Shown piece by piece: positions 1 through 11,811 of a stretch of 64,000 nt of DNA. The translations under genes were made by a program, and so were the position numbers. The stretch is from the NCBI GenBank assembly GCA_029721515.1, contig CM056562.1:9784767-9848766 (forward strand), in the 5' to 3' direction. The stretch comes from Synanceia verrucosa. Taxonomy: Eukaryota; Chordata; Actinopteri; Perciformes; Synanceiidae. The notes under the pieces are model-generated. The model was not told where the DNA came from. It made no database searches and saw nothing but the letters and a program-made list of their open reading frames with translations. Positions within the stretch are counted from its first letter, which is position 1. Each line of letters opens with the position of its first letter.

Positions 1-871
1 ACTTTGAGTTTGTCATCCAGCGCTACAAGGCATGCGTATTTCACATAAACAAAGTTTTAACCTCTTAAGATAACACATGAATGCATGAGGAGCTGTTTAG
101 TACTGTGGAGAGGAGTGTCACTGAGGTGTGCAGGGACACTCGGTTGCTGCTCATCCTCTCCACATCGTTCGTTTTGATTTTCCCATCCTTCAAGCACCGT
201 CTTAGATCAGCCACACTCTGACCCCTGCCAGGCTCAGTATATACTGTGCAGCTGTAAAACCACAAGAGTTTTCTTTTTGTCCCCAGCGCTAAGGTTTTCC
301 TCATGGTTGGTCTGTGAAAGAAGTTTCCTCTGTAGTGGAAAGACTACTACCCCTGCTGCGTAATCTGTCAGCATAGTATAACATTATTCAGAAATTTAAT
401 TAATATCTACACGACAGGCGTGTACATGTGTACACGTACAGAACCAAACTGTTTCGGTACAGCTGTGTACCGAACCGAAGGTGCGTAACAAAACGGTACA
501 GTACTTATGAAAGACATCATTTGATGTGGAACTATTAATCCGTGCTAGTTCCACATGAACATATTGAAAGAGCACACATTCACACAGAATCATGTGTGTG
601 GAACATACGTGTCACAGACTTCGTGGAGGTCCCGCGGACTCAAAGCGGGCGTCTGCAAAGCTAGTGCACACAAAGCTCAAATTTTACGACTACATGGCTC
701 TGTAACATTTTAGGACATGTAGCTTTCACGTCATGTGTGTTTTAACAGAGCTACAGGAATGCTTTTACATGATTCCTGTCTTTCTTTTATTTTCATCCAA
801 AGTGCAAATTTGGTCTCTATCAGGTGTAGAAATGTGTGGCCATTAATGCCGGCCTCACACCTGCCGAGATT

Positions 872-1075
872 TCACACAATTTCAAAGTCATGCACAAAAT
901 TCCAAAGTTGGAATAAAATTTTTACCGTCTTGCTGAAGTTGATGCACGCTGCTGTGATCCCTGTTCTCTCAACCAGGGCCGTGTCCACATTCTCTGGTGT
1001 CTTCTCTTCTATTTGGATTTTTTTGGTGGCTACTGCCAAAAGTTGCATCTCTTCCTGCTCCATTTTTCTCTGCTC
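872..1075 (-). other. Exon-like charged ORF, unidentified
   Basis: On the minus strand an ATG near 1063 opens a Glu/Lys/Gln-rich reading frame (begins MEQEEMQLLAVATKK). It is followed by a possible splice donor in the run AGCAAGACG|GTAAAA near 930, and a possible acceptor (TTTTGAGCAG) sits just upstream of the ATG. The amphipathic charged composition is more protein-like than neighbouring frames. No further exon could be linked to it on either side and no family was recognised. It could be a single exon of an unseen gene, a decayed copy, or chance. Confidence 0.2.
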
Positions 1076-4000
1076 AAAAGTAGCTGTAGTCTTGTAATTA
1101 GTGACCCTATAAGCTTCCCAGTCTTTGCAGAGTTTTGGCTGTGACTAGTTTGTGACTAAAATCTCTTCTCAAAGTCTTAAGATGTGAGAGGGTGTCCAAT
1201 GACAGTCTTTTAAAAGTTTTTTCAAAGTTTTATCAAGGTCCTCTTGTGTATGGGAGGCATAAGAAGATCAGGAATTCAGCAAAGACCAAACCAAAGACCA
1301 AATGAAAACCAGGACTTAAATGCATACACTAATAACACCTGGTGTCTGGTGAGAGGATGAAGTGCAGGTGGAGAAGCTCAGGTGAGGCGAATGAGGTGAT
1401 GAAGCAGGAAACCACAGACAGCAGGAGAGGAGATGATTGGTTGGGATCTAATGAGGCAAATTCTGAGGAGGTGTGTCGATGGAAAAAGGCAGTACTGGAA
1501 TGAGGAAAAAACAGAAGCACAGAAAAGTGTGCCGGACTGATCCACTGTACAGAGGATTGTGGGTCAGCGTATACAGAAAAGCATGCTGGCTGCACACTGC
1601 ACAATATGACCAGCTTTAGTAGCACATCTTAGTATTTTTAGCATTCTGCATTTAACGTATTACGTGCTGGGACATACTAAATAGTTTTCTTTCAAAATAA
1701 AATATTCAGCTGTTTATTTTCCAATTAGAAACTGAGTCACCAAATTGATTTAACACATTTCTCCATTTAACTAGGCATGAATACCCATTTCTAATTTAGC
1801 TATGCATCAATTATTTATTTATTTATGCATCCTTTTTTATTTTATTGTGTTTCTTGATAAATTAATTCATAATTACATCTCACTTAATTGCCTCACTGAG
1901 CCCTCCATAAGATACAGTCCTTCATGATTATTCGTGCTGGCCCCATGGGATTCTGCAGAAGTGGAGAGATGATGATTCGTGCTCTATACATGGACTGTAT
2001 AGAATGCACCTATGGCCATACCACCATATGCGAGCAATCATTAACAATCACTGACATTTTCAAAAATTACTTTAAATACCCAGAAAAATCAAACTGTATC
2101 TTGCAGAGAGCCACCTATGTTCTGCTGTGTATTGAAACTCCAGCACAGAGCATTGATTTTTGTGAATGCTGTTTGTGGAGGGTAAATACACAATATATTG
2201 AGACACTTATCCTATTGCTGCGGCAGAAAAAAAAACTAAGCATAAAACCCATGAAAATCTGTTTGGGATTGCTGCAAAGCACAATACTACATCCAGGCAC
2301 GTATTCTAAAGTCCCTTATGGAAATACTTATATGAGAAAATGTTTTTTCAACAATATTTCCATCAACAAAGGATAATGTGTTCAGTAAATGTTGACACAG
2401 TGGGAGGCTTATGTCTCTTTCGTGGACAGGTGCTTTGCCTTAAGCAGCAAACTCATGCCTCAGAGAATGGCAGGACATAAATCAAGCATTCATATGTAAG
2501 TAGGCCCCGTTGTCAGGCTGCTGTTTGGATTCTTCTCCCTGGTTGGCTGGCCTTTCTCTCGTGAATATCAAAAGGGATGTGTTGACTCTGCATGACTGGG
2601 ATCCAGTGTTTAATCAGAGCTGTGGTTTCAGGCATGGCAACAGGAGGGATGGGAGAAGTCCTGAAGAAACGGGCTGCAGTCTATTTTGGTGCTTTTTGTT
2701 TAACCCAATTACAGTGTCAGTGTGCGCTGGCTGAGCCAACACCAGTCAGGTGGTGCCTTCCTTTGAAAAGTGGGACAGAAATATGATGCAGTCAAAACAA
2801 TTGTGGGCTGTGTTATACGTAGAGACAGGGGAGAAAATGAATTACACACTGAGCAGGATCTTCTCATGGAGTGTGGAGAATAAAAAGGCAGATTCAGGTT
2901 AACATACAATAACAGCTCAGGTCCACCGTCATGACTGCGTGCGACACCTTGGCGTGACCTTGGCGGATATCGCTTGTGTCACTGCTTTCATCTGCCAAAC
3001 CTTCCCGGAGCGAAACAGACAAATCACATTGTGGCTTTCCACATCTTCATCTGTCTCAAAATAAATGTATAAGCTTTCAATAGAGCCCTCAAGCCTGGGT
3101 GCAGTGACAATAAAAGCATAAAGCCGGTAAATAAACGAAGACATGACGATGCCACCTGAGGCCCTGTTGCCTGAAATCACTGGGAGTTTCAATTTGGAGT
3201 TTTTCCGTCACAAGTAAATGAGGTAATCATTCGTGAGAAGCAGGATATGAAAACCCGGCTGCTTGTGGGAGGCACTGCTTTGAAAAGAATCCCATCCATG
3301 AGCTGCTCTGTTTAACTGCACTGATGCACTTTTCCCTCAGCATCCACCCTCCAGCCATCCACCTGAGAAAGCACTTTAGAAGCTACTGAAGTAGGGCAGA
3401 TGACAGTTTTGCCTGTGTTTCTCTTTTGTCACTTCTACTGTGTGGTATCATCTTCAGCCCCAGTGCGCTCAGCTCCCAGTTACATGAATCACAGCATCAT
3501 CCGAACTGCATTTCATCATTCACTCCCACTGGCAGACTAAAGTTCCTCATCCCTCCTGTGAGGCATATCTATTGTTAATTTCATCTCATATCATCTTAAT
3601 TTAATACCAGAAGGGCCACCTGTGATGTTTTTAATCAATGTCACACACAAACAACCACTGCTGCTACCACTTATAACAATAAATGATTTCTAATTCAAAC
3701 ATACAGCAACAATTCAACACAAAGCCAAGCCTGATCTAATAATAATCATGTCTCCACGGCTACAGGAAACTGTCAACATCTCTTTGCCTTTGTGATCTGT
3801 AATACGTGGAGGCATGGGGTTGTTGGGAGTGATCAGTGTGTGTGAATAGATGGTGTAAGAGCTAAATTCATCTTTTTGTTTCATGAAAATTGTAACTATT
3901 TGCCCCAGTAAAGGTTTATTATTTGTGTTAATTAATATTAATTATTATTAATATTAGAATAATTGGTTATGGTGACATGCCAGACTGCCAGACACGTCTT

Positions 4001-4624
4001 CATTTCCCATGTTCCTCTGGTTTCCTGTCCACACCTTTATCTTGTCAGGTAATTTGGGACTCCGGTAGAGTGGCACCACACAGTTTTTTGACCGTATTTG
4101 ATTCATCCCTAAAAAGATTGCCCTGGAGGCTTGAAGAATTTTTCTGTTTATTTTTTTTATATAGTCAGTTGGGGCTGTTGAATGAGATTATTTTCAGTTT
4201 TCTTCTAGAATAAATATTTTTATTAAATTTTATTAAATTCCCGTGGGATCCTTTTCTTTTTTCCTTAGTCTTTTTTGGTCAAGTAAAGTGTGTCTGACTG
4301 CAAGCAGCATACCTGAAGCCAGAAGGCTAGATTGGTTTGTAAATCTGACTTTAAAGGTAAATTTTTGCTTGTCTCCTTGGTGTGGACAAACATGTTGATG
4401 CCACAGTCTCAGTGTCATCATGCCTCTAAGAAATCATTATCATTCCAGGTAGCTGAGTGATGCAGGAAAAGCCAGGGAGCGGCACATGTAGGGACTTGTT
4501 AGGAACTTTATTTGCCATTGTATCCTTCAAGAGACATCACTCTTAATTAGGTCTCCGTGGATAAGATGAGGCATCTGGACTGTTTGCCCATGACTGGTGA
4601 ATGATGTCCTTTTTGTGATCTCAT

Positions 4625-4627
<3 letters not shown>

Positions 4628-4663
<36 letters not shown>
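4628..4663. repeat. (CA)n microsatellite
   Basis: About 17 uninterrupted CA dinucleotides, followed by an imperfect CTCACACA tail. Confidence 0.95.
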
Positions 4664-4665
<2 letters not shown>

Positions 4666-5400
4666 CACACACTTTTTCCAACTCTGTTTAAGTGCGGTTA
4701 TGCTGATGGCATGGAGATATCTGTGTTACTAGAAGGCTGTTGGAGCTATCACTCCACCTAGTGGCTGTTTGAACCCACGCGAGGAAACCACCAGGCCTCT
4801 GCTCTGCACACCCAGCCAGCAGCATGACTGTAGTGCCCCCTGTGAGCCTGTATCCATGGTGATCCATCAGCCATTTCACTTCTTAACCATTCACATGTGC
4901 ATTGATGCTGCACATCTGACATAATTGATTCCTCTTACAGTCTATATGCTCTCATTGGTATGATGAGCCACAAGATGTAAAAATCAATGGAGCACTGAGC
5001 TCAGTAGACATCGAGCAGAGGCTGTTTAGCCATCCACCATCTGATCAGATGAAGAGAAAGTACTCATCTAACTAAATACAGTTTGCGATACATTAATGTT
5101 CCTACAGAAAGATGTATTATAAAGCGGCTCTAATCAATAGCTCAAGTTATTACCTGCAAGGCATCTTTCTCTGAACAACTTAGTGAGATTGTAATAAATA
5201 ATAATAATAATAATAAATAGTGTTTGTAATTTGTTGCACTGCCCTCAAGTGGCAAAATAAAACCTGGGGATCCAGTTAAATTTGGGTAGAAATTGTACAA
5301 CAGTGGTGACTGCACTTAAGTCAGAGGGAGGATCGTGTATATTAAACACCTGCGTTGAGTATAGTGGAAGAGAATATATTGAATACCCTCATATTGTATC

Positions 5401-6280
5401 AGCAAGACCCACATTATTTTTCATTTGTTTTATTTACATGTCAAACATTTGAAACAATTTGCAGGAATTACACAGTAACATTGAACAGTCAGACACATCA
5501 GTACCAGTACGATGAAGAAAAAACAAAACAAATTAATAAATTTAAAATTAAAATTCACATTGCAGAAAGTAAACATCATTTTAAGACTATTAAGTAGGAG
5601 TACGGATATTAAAAAATAAATATAATGCAATTCAGACTTGGAATGTATTTTAAAGTACCATTGAGGTAGGTATTAATGAAACAATCATCATCTCGCTGCC
5701 CTATTTACTCATTCAAATCGCATGAAAGCATTAATGGTACAATGAAAAAAAAAGGAATAAGGAATGAAAATATTATTTTGTAGCATAAATGTCTTTCTGT
5801 CATGTTTTAAGGCACCTAAAACCATTATTGTTATAAGGAAGGATTTTTGTGTTAAAGTTCATCCAGATAATATTCCTTAAATCAGCACGCTGTCTCATTT
5901 ATAAAATTCATGTGGCAATGACATTGATAAAGTGCTTAATAGTAAACTGTAGTCTCTCAGCATTAGAAGAAAAATATACCTCTGTCAGTGTGTAAGTGAT
6001 TTTAAAAAGTACCTTTATCGTTCAAATATAAGGCATCAGCAAAACATAAAATACAGCTGACAGCGGTGTTGAGAAATGAAGACAAAGCTGTAGGCTTGAA
6101 GGGGACATGATCCACTTTAGATGCTTTTCCACATTCAGAAATAAGTCATTTGAGGAAACAGTGTCTCAGCAAAGAGGTCCTTTCAACGTCTTTGCTCATT
6201 TTCGTCTTTGAATCCAGCAAAGGAAGTTTGCCCTGACAATATGCCATACAAGTCGTAGTACAGTAAGTCACGGACTTATT
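5401..6280 (-). other. Presumptive npas4l 3'UTR
   Basis: This AT-rich stretch follows the npas4l stop codon on the minus strand and contains no credible ORF. A minus-strand AATAAA (TTTATT on the plus strand at 5429-5434) is a reasonable polyadenylation signal and would give a 3'UTR of roughly 0.85 kb. The end point is inferred, not proven. Confidence 0.45.
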
Positions 6281-9200
6281 TCAGTACAAGTTTTCTTCAG
6301 CAAGTCCATCTGAAAGGAGACAGAGGTGAATATTAGTGAAATATTACTTTAATATCTGTAATCGACAGTGAATATGTCAAAGGAGACTCATTAGATCAGT
6401 GGCTGTATTGTTACCTTGCTGAAGGGCACTCTGCATATAGTGATTGAGTTGATGCAACCCAGTGTTTTGGTCATGATGGTGTCCCAGCTGCACACTGAAA
6501 GGATCTGTGACAGCGAACTGCTCTGCAGGCAGCTGGTCCTCCATGATGGTTGAGGAGAAACCAAGGGGCTCCGACTCCAACTGATAGGACCCAGCCCTGC
6601 AGCAGGACAAGCCCTGCTGGGAGCTGTACGGTACGCCGGGGCCGGACGTGCTGCTTTTCCTTGTGACCATTTCCAGGTCTTTCAGGATGCTGTCGAACAC
6701 GCCATCGTCAAGGACCAGCTCGTGCTTTAGAGGAAGGGCCGAGGGCAGAGGAGCGTGATGCCAGTCGCAGGCTGAGGGCAGTGTGTTAGTGGTCGCATGC
6801 GGGGCCATGTTTTGAAGGGGGTTGACGGTGTGATACATGGCAAAGCTGCTGGCCAGGGAGGAGATCTGCTGAGCCAGAATACTGATCTCTGCCTGCTCCC
6901 TCTCATTGTAGTGGTGAGACTCTGTGGATGATGGAGACTGGCTGGGGGTGAGAAGACTGGAATGTGTGGACAACACGTGGTGGGGAACCTGATGCACTTG
7001 GACAAGGTCGCCCCCTTGTGGCTGCTCGAGGAGGCTAAAGTCGTCTTGATGCAGAGCACAGTCCACTTGGCTCTCACACATGTCCGACACAGACGGGCAG
7101 TCTGGAACTAATCGAGCATCGGCAGTACAAGCCAGGAAATCATACGTCGGAGATGAGGAGGGTGGAGAGTGAGCACTGAGTGCACTGAAGGCTGCCTGGT
7201 CGAAGGTGTGTTCAGCCACTGTAGGGGGGGAGGCGGAGGGTGACTGGTGACAGGTGAGCCCTGCCTCTGGGTAGGAGTAATAGGAGGGAGAGCACTCCGG
7301 GGAGGACAGCAGCTGATTTGTGTATCCATGCACATCCATCAGGAGGTCATGGCTGAGCTCCTCCTGCTGCAGAGGGGAGCTGGAGGAGGCCGGGCTGTAG
7401 GGAGGGGTGAAGAGAGCCGGGCCATCACCTGAGGAAACAGGTGAACTACTGCACGTCACACAGTATACATCTGACTCCCTCCTCACTTTGGCACTTGGCT
7501 CCTCACTTTGGCTGTTAGACGTCCTCTGTCTTTTACAGCAGTTAGTGTTGTTGTAGCTGTTAGTCTGGGACACAGGCTGACCTGCAAAATGGCAGGAATT
7601 TGCCAGAGATGATGGCCTGAAAGCACCACTGCTGACTTTCTTCTGAAGAAATCTGGCCTCTGTTTCACTGCAACAGTCAAAACAGTGAATTCAGTTTGTG
7701 ACTTGAAAAACATTGAAACATTTCTTGCAGTGGCATCTCTAGTCAAGTGAATTTACCTGATGATGAAGTTAGTGCAGCTCACACTCTGGAGCTCCGAGTC
7801 CCTGTTTGCTCGAATGTAGACCCAGGTCCATGACAGATCCTTGCACTGGAGTCTGAGCACCATCTCTACCTGGAAGCCCTCATCTGCTTTCACTGGATGA
7901 GACGGGAGAGAAACATTCACATTTAACTGTCATGCATGCTCATTTAATGACATGCAATGAAACCGATGCTCCGTCCCCAAATCAGCACAAAACTAAAGAA
8001 ATTAAATTGTACACTTACTTAAACTTCTGTGAGAATCTGCACTCAAAGAAAGATCTTCAGGGTGGATAAGACTGTACCACGATCGACCAGACATTTCTTC
8101 TGCAGAATACCCCAGAAAATATAAAACACTGAAAAGAAAACAAAATGTTTGTCAGTCTCTGCTATGAGAACATTTGTTTTGGAACAGTTTAAAGGAGCAT
8201 TTATGAATTTACCTGTCTGACAGCAGAGTGAAGGTCATATCGAGTCTGTGGACACTGTTGAAGCTCTGACAGAAGTGGGAGTCAGAGCTCCACAGGCGGT
8301 TGACGGTGGGGGTGCAGAGGGCCACAAACAGAGGCTGGCTGCTGGGACCGACTGAGGAGGAGGACGGGCTCGACTGAAGGACAGACTGAGGGACAGACTG
8401 GAAGCTCCCTCTGACCATCATGGAACAGCAGCTGCCATGTTGCAGCTTGAAGGCCTTGGAGGTTTGCATACAACATATAAAGCTCCTTTCTGGAGAAAGA
8501 TAATATATTGTTTAATCTTTCAGTCGCACAATTTTTTAGAAACAATGACTTAAATGTGGCCAGGAGGAGGCGACCAATCTTTTAAATGTGTGATAGTTGC
8601 TATCGTAGCAATTCCAAACGTGATAGCCTTCAAAGTTACCTGATGATGAGTTGTTTTCAATGTCCAGGTTTGATTTGACGACATCAACGTCAGAACGTTC
8701 AGCCATGTCGTACAGAGTGTCTCCTTGAAGCACATCGAGCTGGAAAAAAATAGGTTTCAACCATCAGAAACAAAACATGTTTTGAAGTAAGCAAAAAGAG
8801 ATGTCCAAATTGACTCACCATGGAGAAGCCAAGATATTCTGAGACGTTTTCGGACACGTAGACCAACTTCCCCTGCACAGTGGTGACCATGATGAAGCCG
8901 GGCAGGGCTTGAAGGAAGGCCTCGTAAGGCAGAGAGCAGTGTGATCTCACCCCTGCTGGGATTCCTTAAGAAGGAAAGAGCTGGAGTTACACTTCACGCA
9001 TCCCTGCAGGTTGTCACTGGTTTTATCTTTTATATATTCCCTGCAGTACTACAAACTTAGTCCCATTTAATCTGACAATGATGCAGACTGATTGTAGATT
9101 AAAGATATTAAAAAATGTTGTCGTGGACTTACCCTGGAAGAGAACAGACTTCCTGATGTAGGTGCAGATGGCGGCCATGGAGTGCAGGTAGGAGAGACGC

Positions 9201-9316
9201 TCCTGGTCCTCCTGGGTGATGGGCAACAGAGCACGCATATTCCTGATCTCATGGTTGATGTGGTCCCGCCGGGCTTTGGATGCTCCTTTGGTGGATCTGT
9301 GAGAGACCATGGTCAC
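6281..9316 (-). CDS. npas4l: Neuronal PAS domain protein 4-like (bHLH-PAS transcription factor)
   Basis: Eight minus-strand coding exons: 9316-9133, 8964-8819, 8739-8640, 8489-8213, 8128-8019, 7892-7757, 7556-6415 and 6309-6281. All phases agree and the total is 2124 nt (707 residues). Exon 1 carries the NPAS4-type basic helix-loop-helix (RSTKGASKARRDHINHEIRN, then LSYLHSMAAICTYIRKSV). Exon 2 starts PAS-A (ALPGFIMV, GKLVYVSENVSEYLG) and exon 3 has QGDTLYDM. Exons 5-6 hold PAS-B (LGYSAEEMSGRSWYSLIHPEDL, then WTWVYIRANRD). The long exon 7 is the Ser/Pro-rich transactivation region, with an NPAS4-like EREQAEISILAQQISSLA helix. The last mini-exon ends DGLAEENLY. Family knowledge: these nuclear factors dimerise with ARNT-type partners. 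Divergence from the near-invariant NPAS4 head suggests the fish paralogue npas4l (cloche), the haemato-endothelial specifier. The paralogue assignment is inference; the family assignment is secure. Start: the ATG at 9316; an alternative in-frame ATG lies at 9310. Confidence 0.85.
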
Positions 9317-9614
9317 TGAGGTCAGGGGTTGGAAGAAGAGAACTGAGGAAACTGAAGCTGGGGAGCCAAAGTTTTATCTGCTGCTAAACTTGCATTTCCC
9401 CCCAAAAAAATCCTCCTCCAAGAGGCAAGTGTGGAGAAAAGAAATCAACTGCAGACAAAAGGAGTAATTGGCCTGAACTGATCGAGCCTATTTTTCACAA
9501 CTCAGTGCGGTGTCTCTTCCTCAAGGGTTCCTATGGAAACTGCTGATATGAGGAGGCTCTCAGCAGACTTTGTGTGATCAGTATCAGTCTGGGCCCATCC
9601 ACAGAGAGCCGGGG

Positions 9615-9621
9615 TTTTATA
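9615..9621 (-). promoter_or_regulatory. TATA box, proximal npas4l promoter
   Basis: The minus strand reads GCTATAAAACCCC here, a strong TATA element about 300 bp upstream of the chosen start codon. A TSS about 25-30 bp downstream (near 9590) would give a 5'UTR of roughly 270 nt without splicing. Two TGACG half-CREs lie just upstream on the same strand (listed separately). Confidence 0.6.
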
Positions 9622-9643
9622 GCTGCCAGGGCTTCAGCGTGGG

Positions 9644-9731
9644 CGTCACACACAAAGAGGAGGCTGGGCTACTGCTGCTCCCTTCCTTGCCTTATAGAGT
9701 GGGTGTCCTCTGAGCGGGACGCCCCACGTCA
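9644..9731 (-). promoter_or_regulatory. Two CRE half-sites upstream of the npas4l TATA box
   Basis: On the minus strand TGACG occurs at 9648-9644 and TGACGT at 9731-9726, about 30 and 110 bp upstream of the TATA box. This is the usual position for CREB/ATF sites. NPAS4 of mammals is an immediate early gene with CREs, so such sites fit the family. Their use here is inference. Confidence 0.4.
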
Positions 9732-10225
9732 CAAAGACACACAGAGTGCCACAAAAGGAAAATTCAATCAGTTTGCAGAGATCCATTCAAATTATGTAAT
9801 ACCATTTTATGTTGATTTGTTTCTATTTTGCACTATATCTACATTTTCACTGTGGATAAAGTTTTATCTCATCCTAACTTTATTTATTTAGGAATACAAA
9901 AACAGTTTGTGGAATATTTTACCATAATTAATCCCCAGTAGTGTTATTCTCCATATAAGTAATTTATTAAGACTGGTGATGTTACTCCAGACTGATTTCT
10001 GCACCAAAGCATCCCAACAGAGGCTGATCTGAAACAGCTTGATTTGTGAATGCAGTGACAGCATCATTGTGGCTGCATTAGTATGTATGATGTACATGCA
10101 GACAGGAGAAAACTGGATTAAATGCTCCCTGTGGTGCACCAGTTCATCTTCTAAACAGCCATGTGTTGATTCAGCCACTAGAGGACGGAGGAGCAGAGAT
10201 GAAGAGCAGGAGGAGAGATACTGAC

Positions 10226-10502
10226 CTGAACCTCCTGCAGAAGAAGCTGCGCTCATCTGCGGGTAAATGCTGAGAGATGCATGGGGCGCGGACATGACGC
10301 CTGCAGGAGTTGCACCAAATAGTAATTTTGACGTAGATGTGTGGCCACCTGCAAGGTACAACATACACATTTGGTCAGGTAAAAAGAGTTTGCTTTGAAA
10401 ACACACACACAGAGTAAAGACTGAGCTTGGTTTAAGGTGTCCCACCTCTGCAGCTTCTGGTCTGGTTGATGAGCTTCTGTGCGTCCCTCCTTTTATATAT
10501 AC
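10226..10502 (-). promoter_or_regulatory. Possible distal promoter and untranslated exons upstream of npas4l
   Basis: The minus strand reads TATATAAAAGG at 10500-10489, a strong TATA box. A possible first exon (about 10465-10447) ends AGCTGCAGAG|GTGGGA. A second exon-like segment at 10348-10226 is bounded by TACCTTGCAG| and TTCAG|GTCAGT. Direct splicing to the CACAG acceptor at 9297 keeps the bHLH frame open back through this segment but gives no in-frame ATG. An ATG in the segment (MSAPHASLSIYPQ) would be out of frame. It may therefore be a 5'UTR that splices to another acceptor, such as TTTCCTCAG near 9345. It could also be an unrelated transcript. Confidence 0.35.
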
Positions 10503-10551
10503 AAAAAAAAAAAAAAAATCCGACGCCTCTCATCCAACTCAGCCGGTGGGG

Positions 10552-10592
10552 AATGAATGAATGAATGAATAAATAAATAAATAAATAAATAA
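10552..10592. repeat. Tetranucleotide tandem repeat (GAAT)n/(AAAT)n
   Basis: Four to five GAAT units pass directly into about six AAAT units. This is a compound microsatellite just upstream of the distal npas4l TATA box. Confidence 0.9.
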
Positions 10593-11332
10593 GATAGCCA
10601 ATTGTTGCCTGTTGTGACGTGATGACAAACGATGGAGGCTCTTATATTTAGTGACCTGAGTCCTTAAAATAGCCGGTTAGATCAGACGCACGTTTTTCAC
10701 ATTCTGAGATGAAAAAGAGTAAATATGACATTAAAATAGATGTGTGAGTTTAAAGTGTGACGTTTCACACCCGTAGATAATCATGTCAACCGCCTGCAGG
10801 TGTTGGTTCATAATGTGCGCAAATATTGTTCATTTCGTGGTCGATCTGCAGCACTGGTGGTCGGATGATATCTGCACTTTGTGTTAGAAGTTCTCCAGAG
10901 AAACACTCAGATTCATGAAGAGAAAGCTTTAAGTGTTGTGTGGTTATTAGTGATGAACTGGTTAATTAATTAGTTTAATGATACAGATGCAGAGATACAG
11001 AGGGACTATTTTCCCAGGCGGAGGGGTCGCTTGACCCTGCGTTCAAAAATGAATTTCTCCCACATTTCCTGTCTGTTAGTGTTACTTTAGTGGTAGAGTC
11101 ACTGACCAGTTCTAAACCTCCATTACAATAAAAAAAAGGACTGTGTGTAAAATCAAACAGTAAAAGTACAGAAGTATTTCCAGCTTGATGTACATAAGTG
11201 CAAAAATGAAAGTAGGCTATATTTACATAAAATGGCTCCTGTCAGTGACATCATCATAAATGACATTATTAACATTAATGCATCAGTGTGTAAGCAGCTC
11301 AGACTTTATATACAGTTAAGTAGTTTGATCCA

Positions 11333-11400
11333 GTGATTCCCAACTTAGGGGACAGGCCCCTCCAGAGGGTCACAAGATAAATCAGAGGGGTCGTGAGGTG
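11333..11400. repeat. Probable hAT-derived interspersed repeat remnant
   Basis: The stretch begins CAGTGATTCCCAAC, continues with CCCCTCCAGAGGGTCACAAG and ends in AGGGGTCGTGAGGTGATTC. I know this pattern as a dispersed non-autonomous hAT-like element of fish genomes, whose ends resemble CAGTGGTTCCCAA. Only one end is recognisable. The family name is from memory and should be checked against a repeat library. Confidence 0.4.
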
Positions 11401-11789
11401 ATTCTTTTTTTTTTTTTTTTGATTGTTTGTGTGAAATAATTTATAATTTGAACTGTTGTATAAATGAAATATATGTGTATATGTGTGAGAATATCTTCAG
11501 AGCGTCATTCAACAAAACAAACGTAAGGTTGGCTAGATTATGTAGGCTACATACAGTAGGACAAACCTGTTTATACATACTACACAACAGCATTATAAGA
11601 ATGAAATATTAGAGTAATATAATCACACAAGTTAAACGCAACAGCCTGAGCACAGCATCACAGTTTAAACTGTCATTATCATTCACATCTCAACAGACCA
11701 GCTTGATGCATCAGTGTTTAATTTCAGACAGTCACAACAGATTTGTGAGGCAGTCAGCTATGGCAGTTTGTCTTCACAGGGCTTTAACT

Positions 11790-11811
11790 GTGTGTGTGTG
11801 TGTGTGTGTGT
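11790..11811. repeat. (GT)n microsatellite
   Basis: About 11 GT units. Confidence 0.9.

Larger units (their letters stand above)
1..5400. other. Intergenic DNA, no supported gene
   Basis: I see no multi-exon gene here. Short ORFs are scattered and lack conserved domains. The only exon-like stretch is on the minus strand near 872-1075 (listed separately). A CA microsatellite lies near 4628-4663. AT-rich stretches around 1800-1870, 3900-3960 and 4200-4240 are simple low-complexity DNA. Confidence 0.6.

Noticed and set aside
1924..2376. 150-codon plus-strand ORF
   Set aside because: Composition is irregular, there is no recognisable motif, no flanking exons, and the ORF overlaps AT-rich intergenic DNA.
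6727..7432. Alternative-frame ORFs inside the npas4l transactivation exon
   Set aside because: They are shadows of the Ser/Pro-rich coding frame, which continues through the whole exon with the correct phase.
9888..10445. 185-codon minus-strand ORF upstream of npas4l
   Set aside because: It runs through apparent splice sites and AT-rich DNA; the useful part is better explained as possible 5' exons, not as a separate protein.
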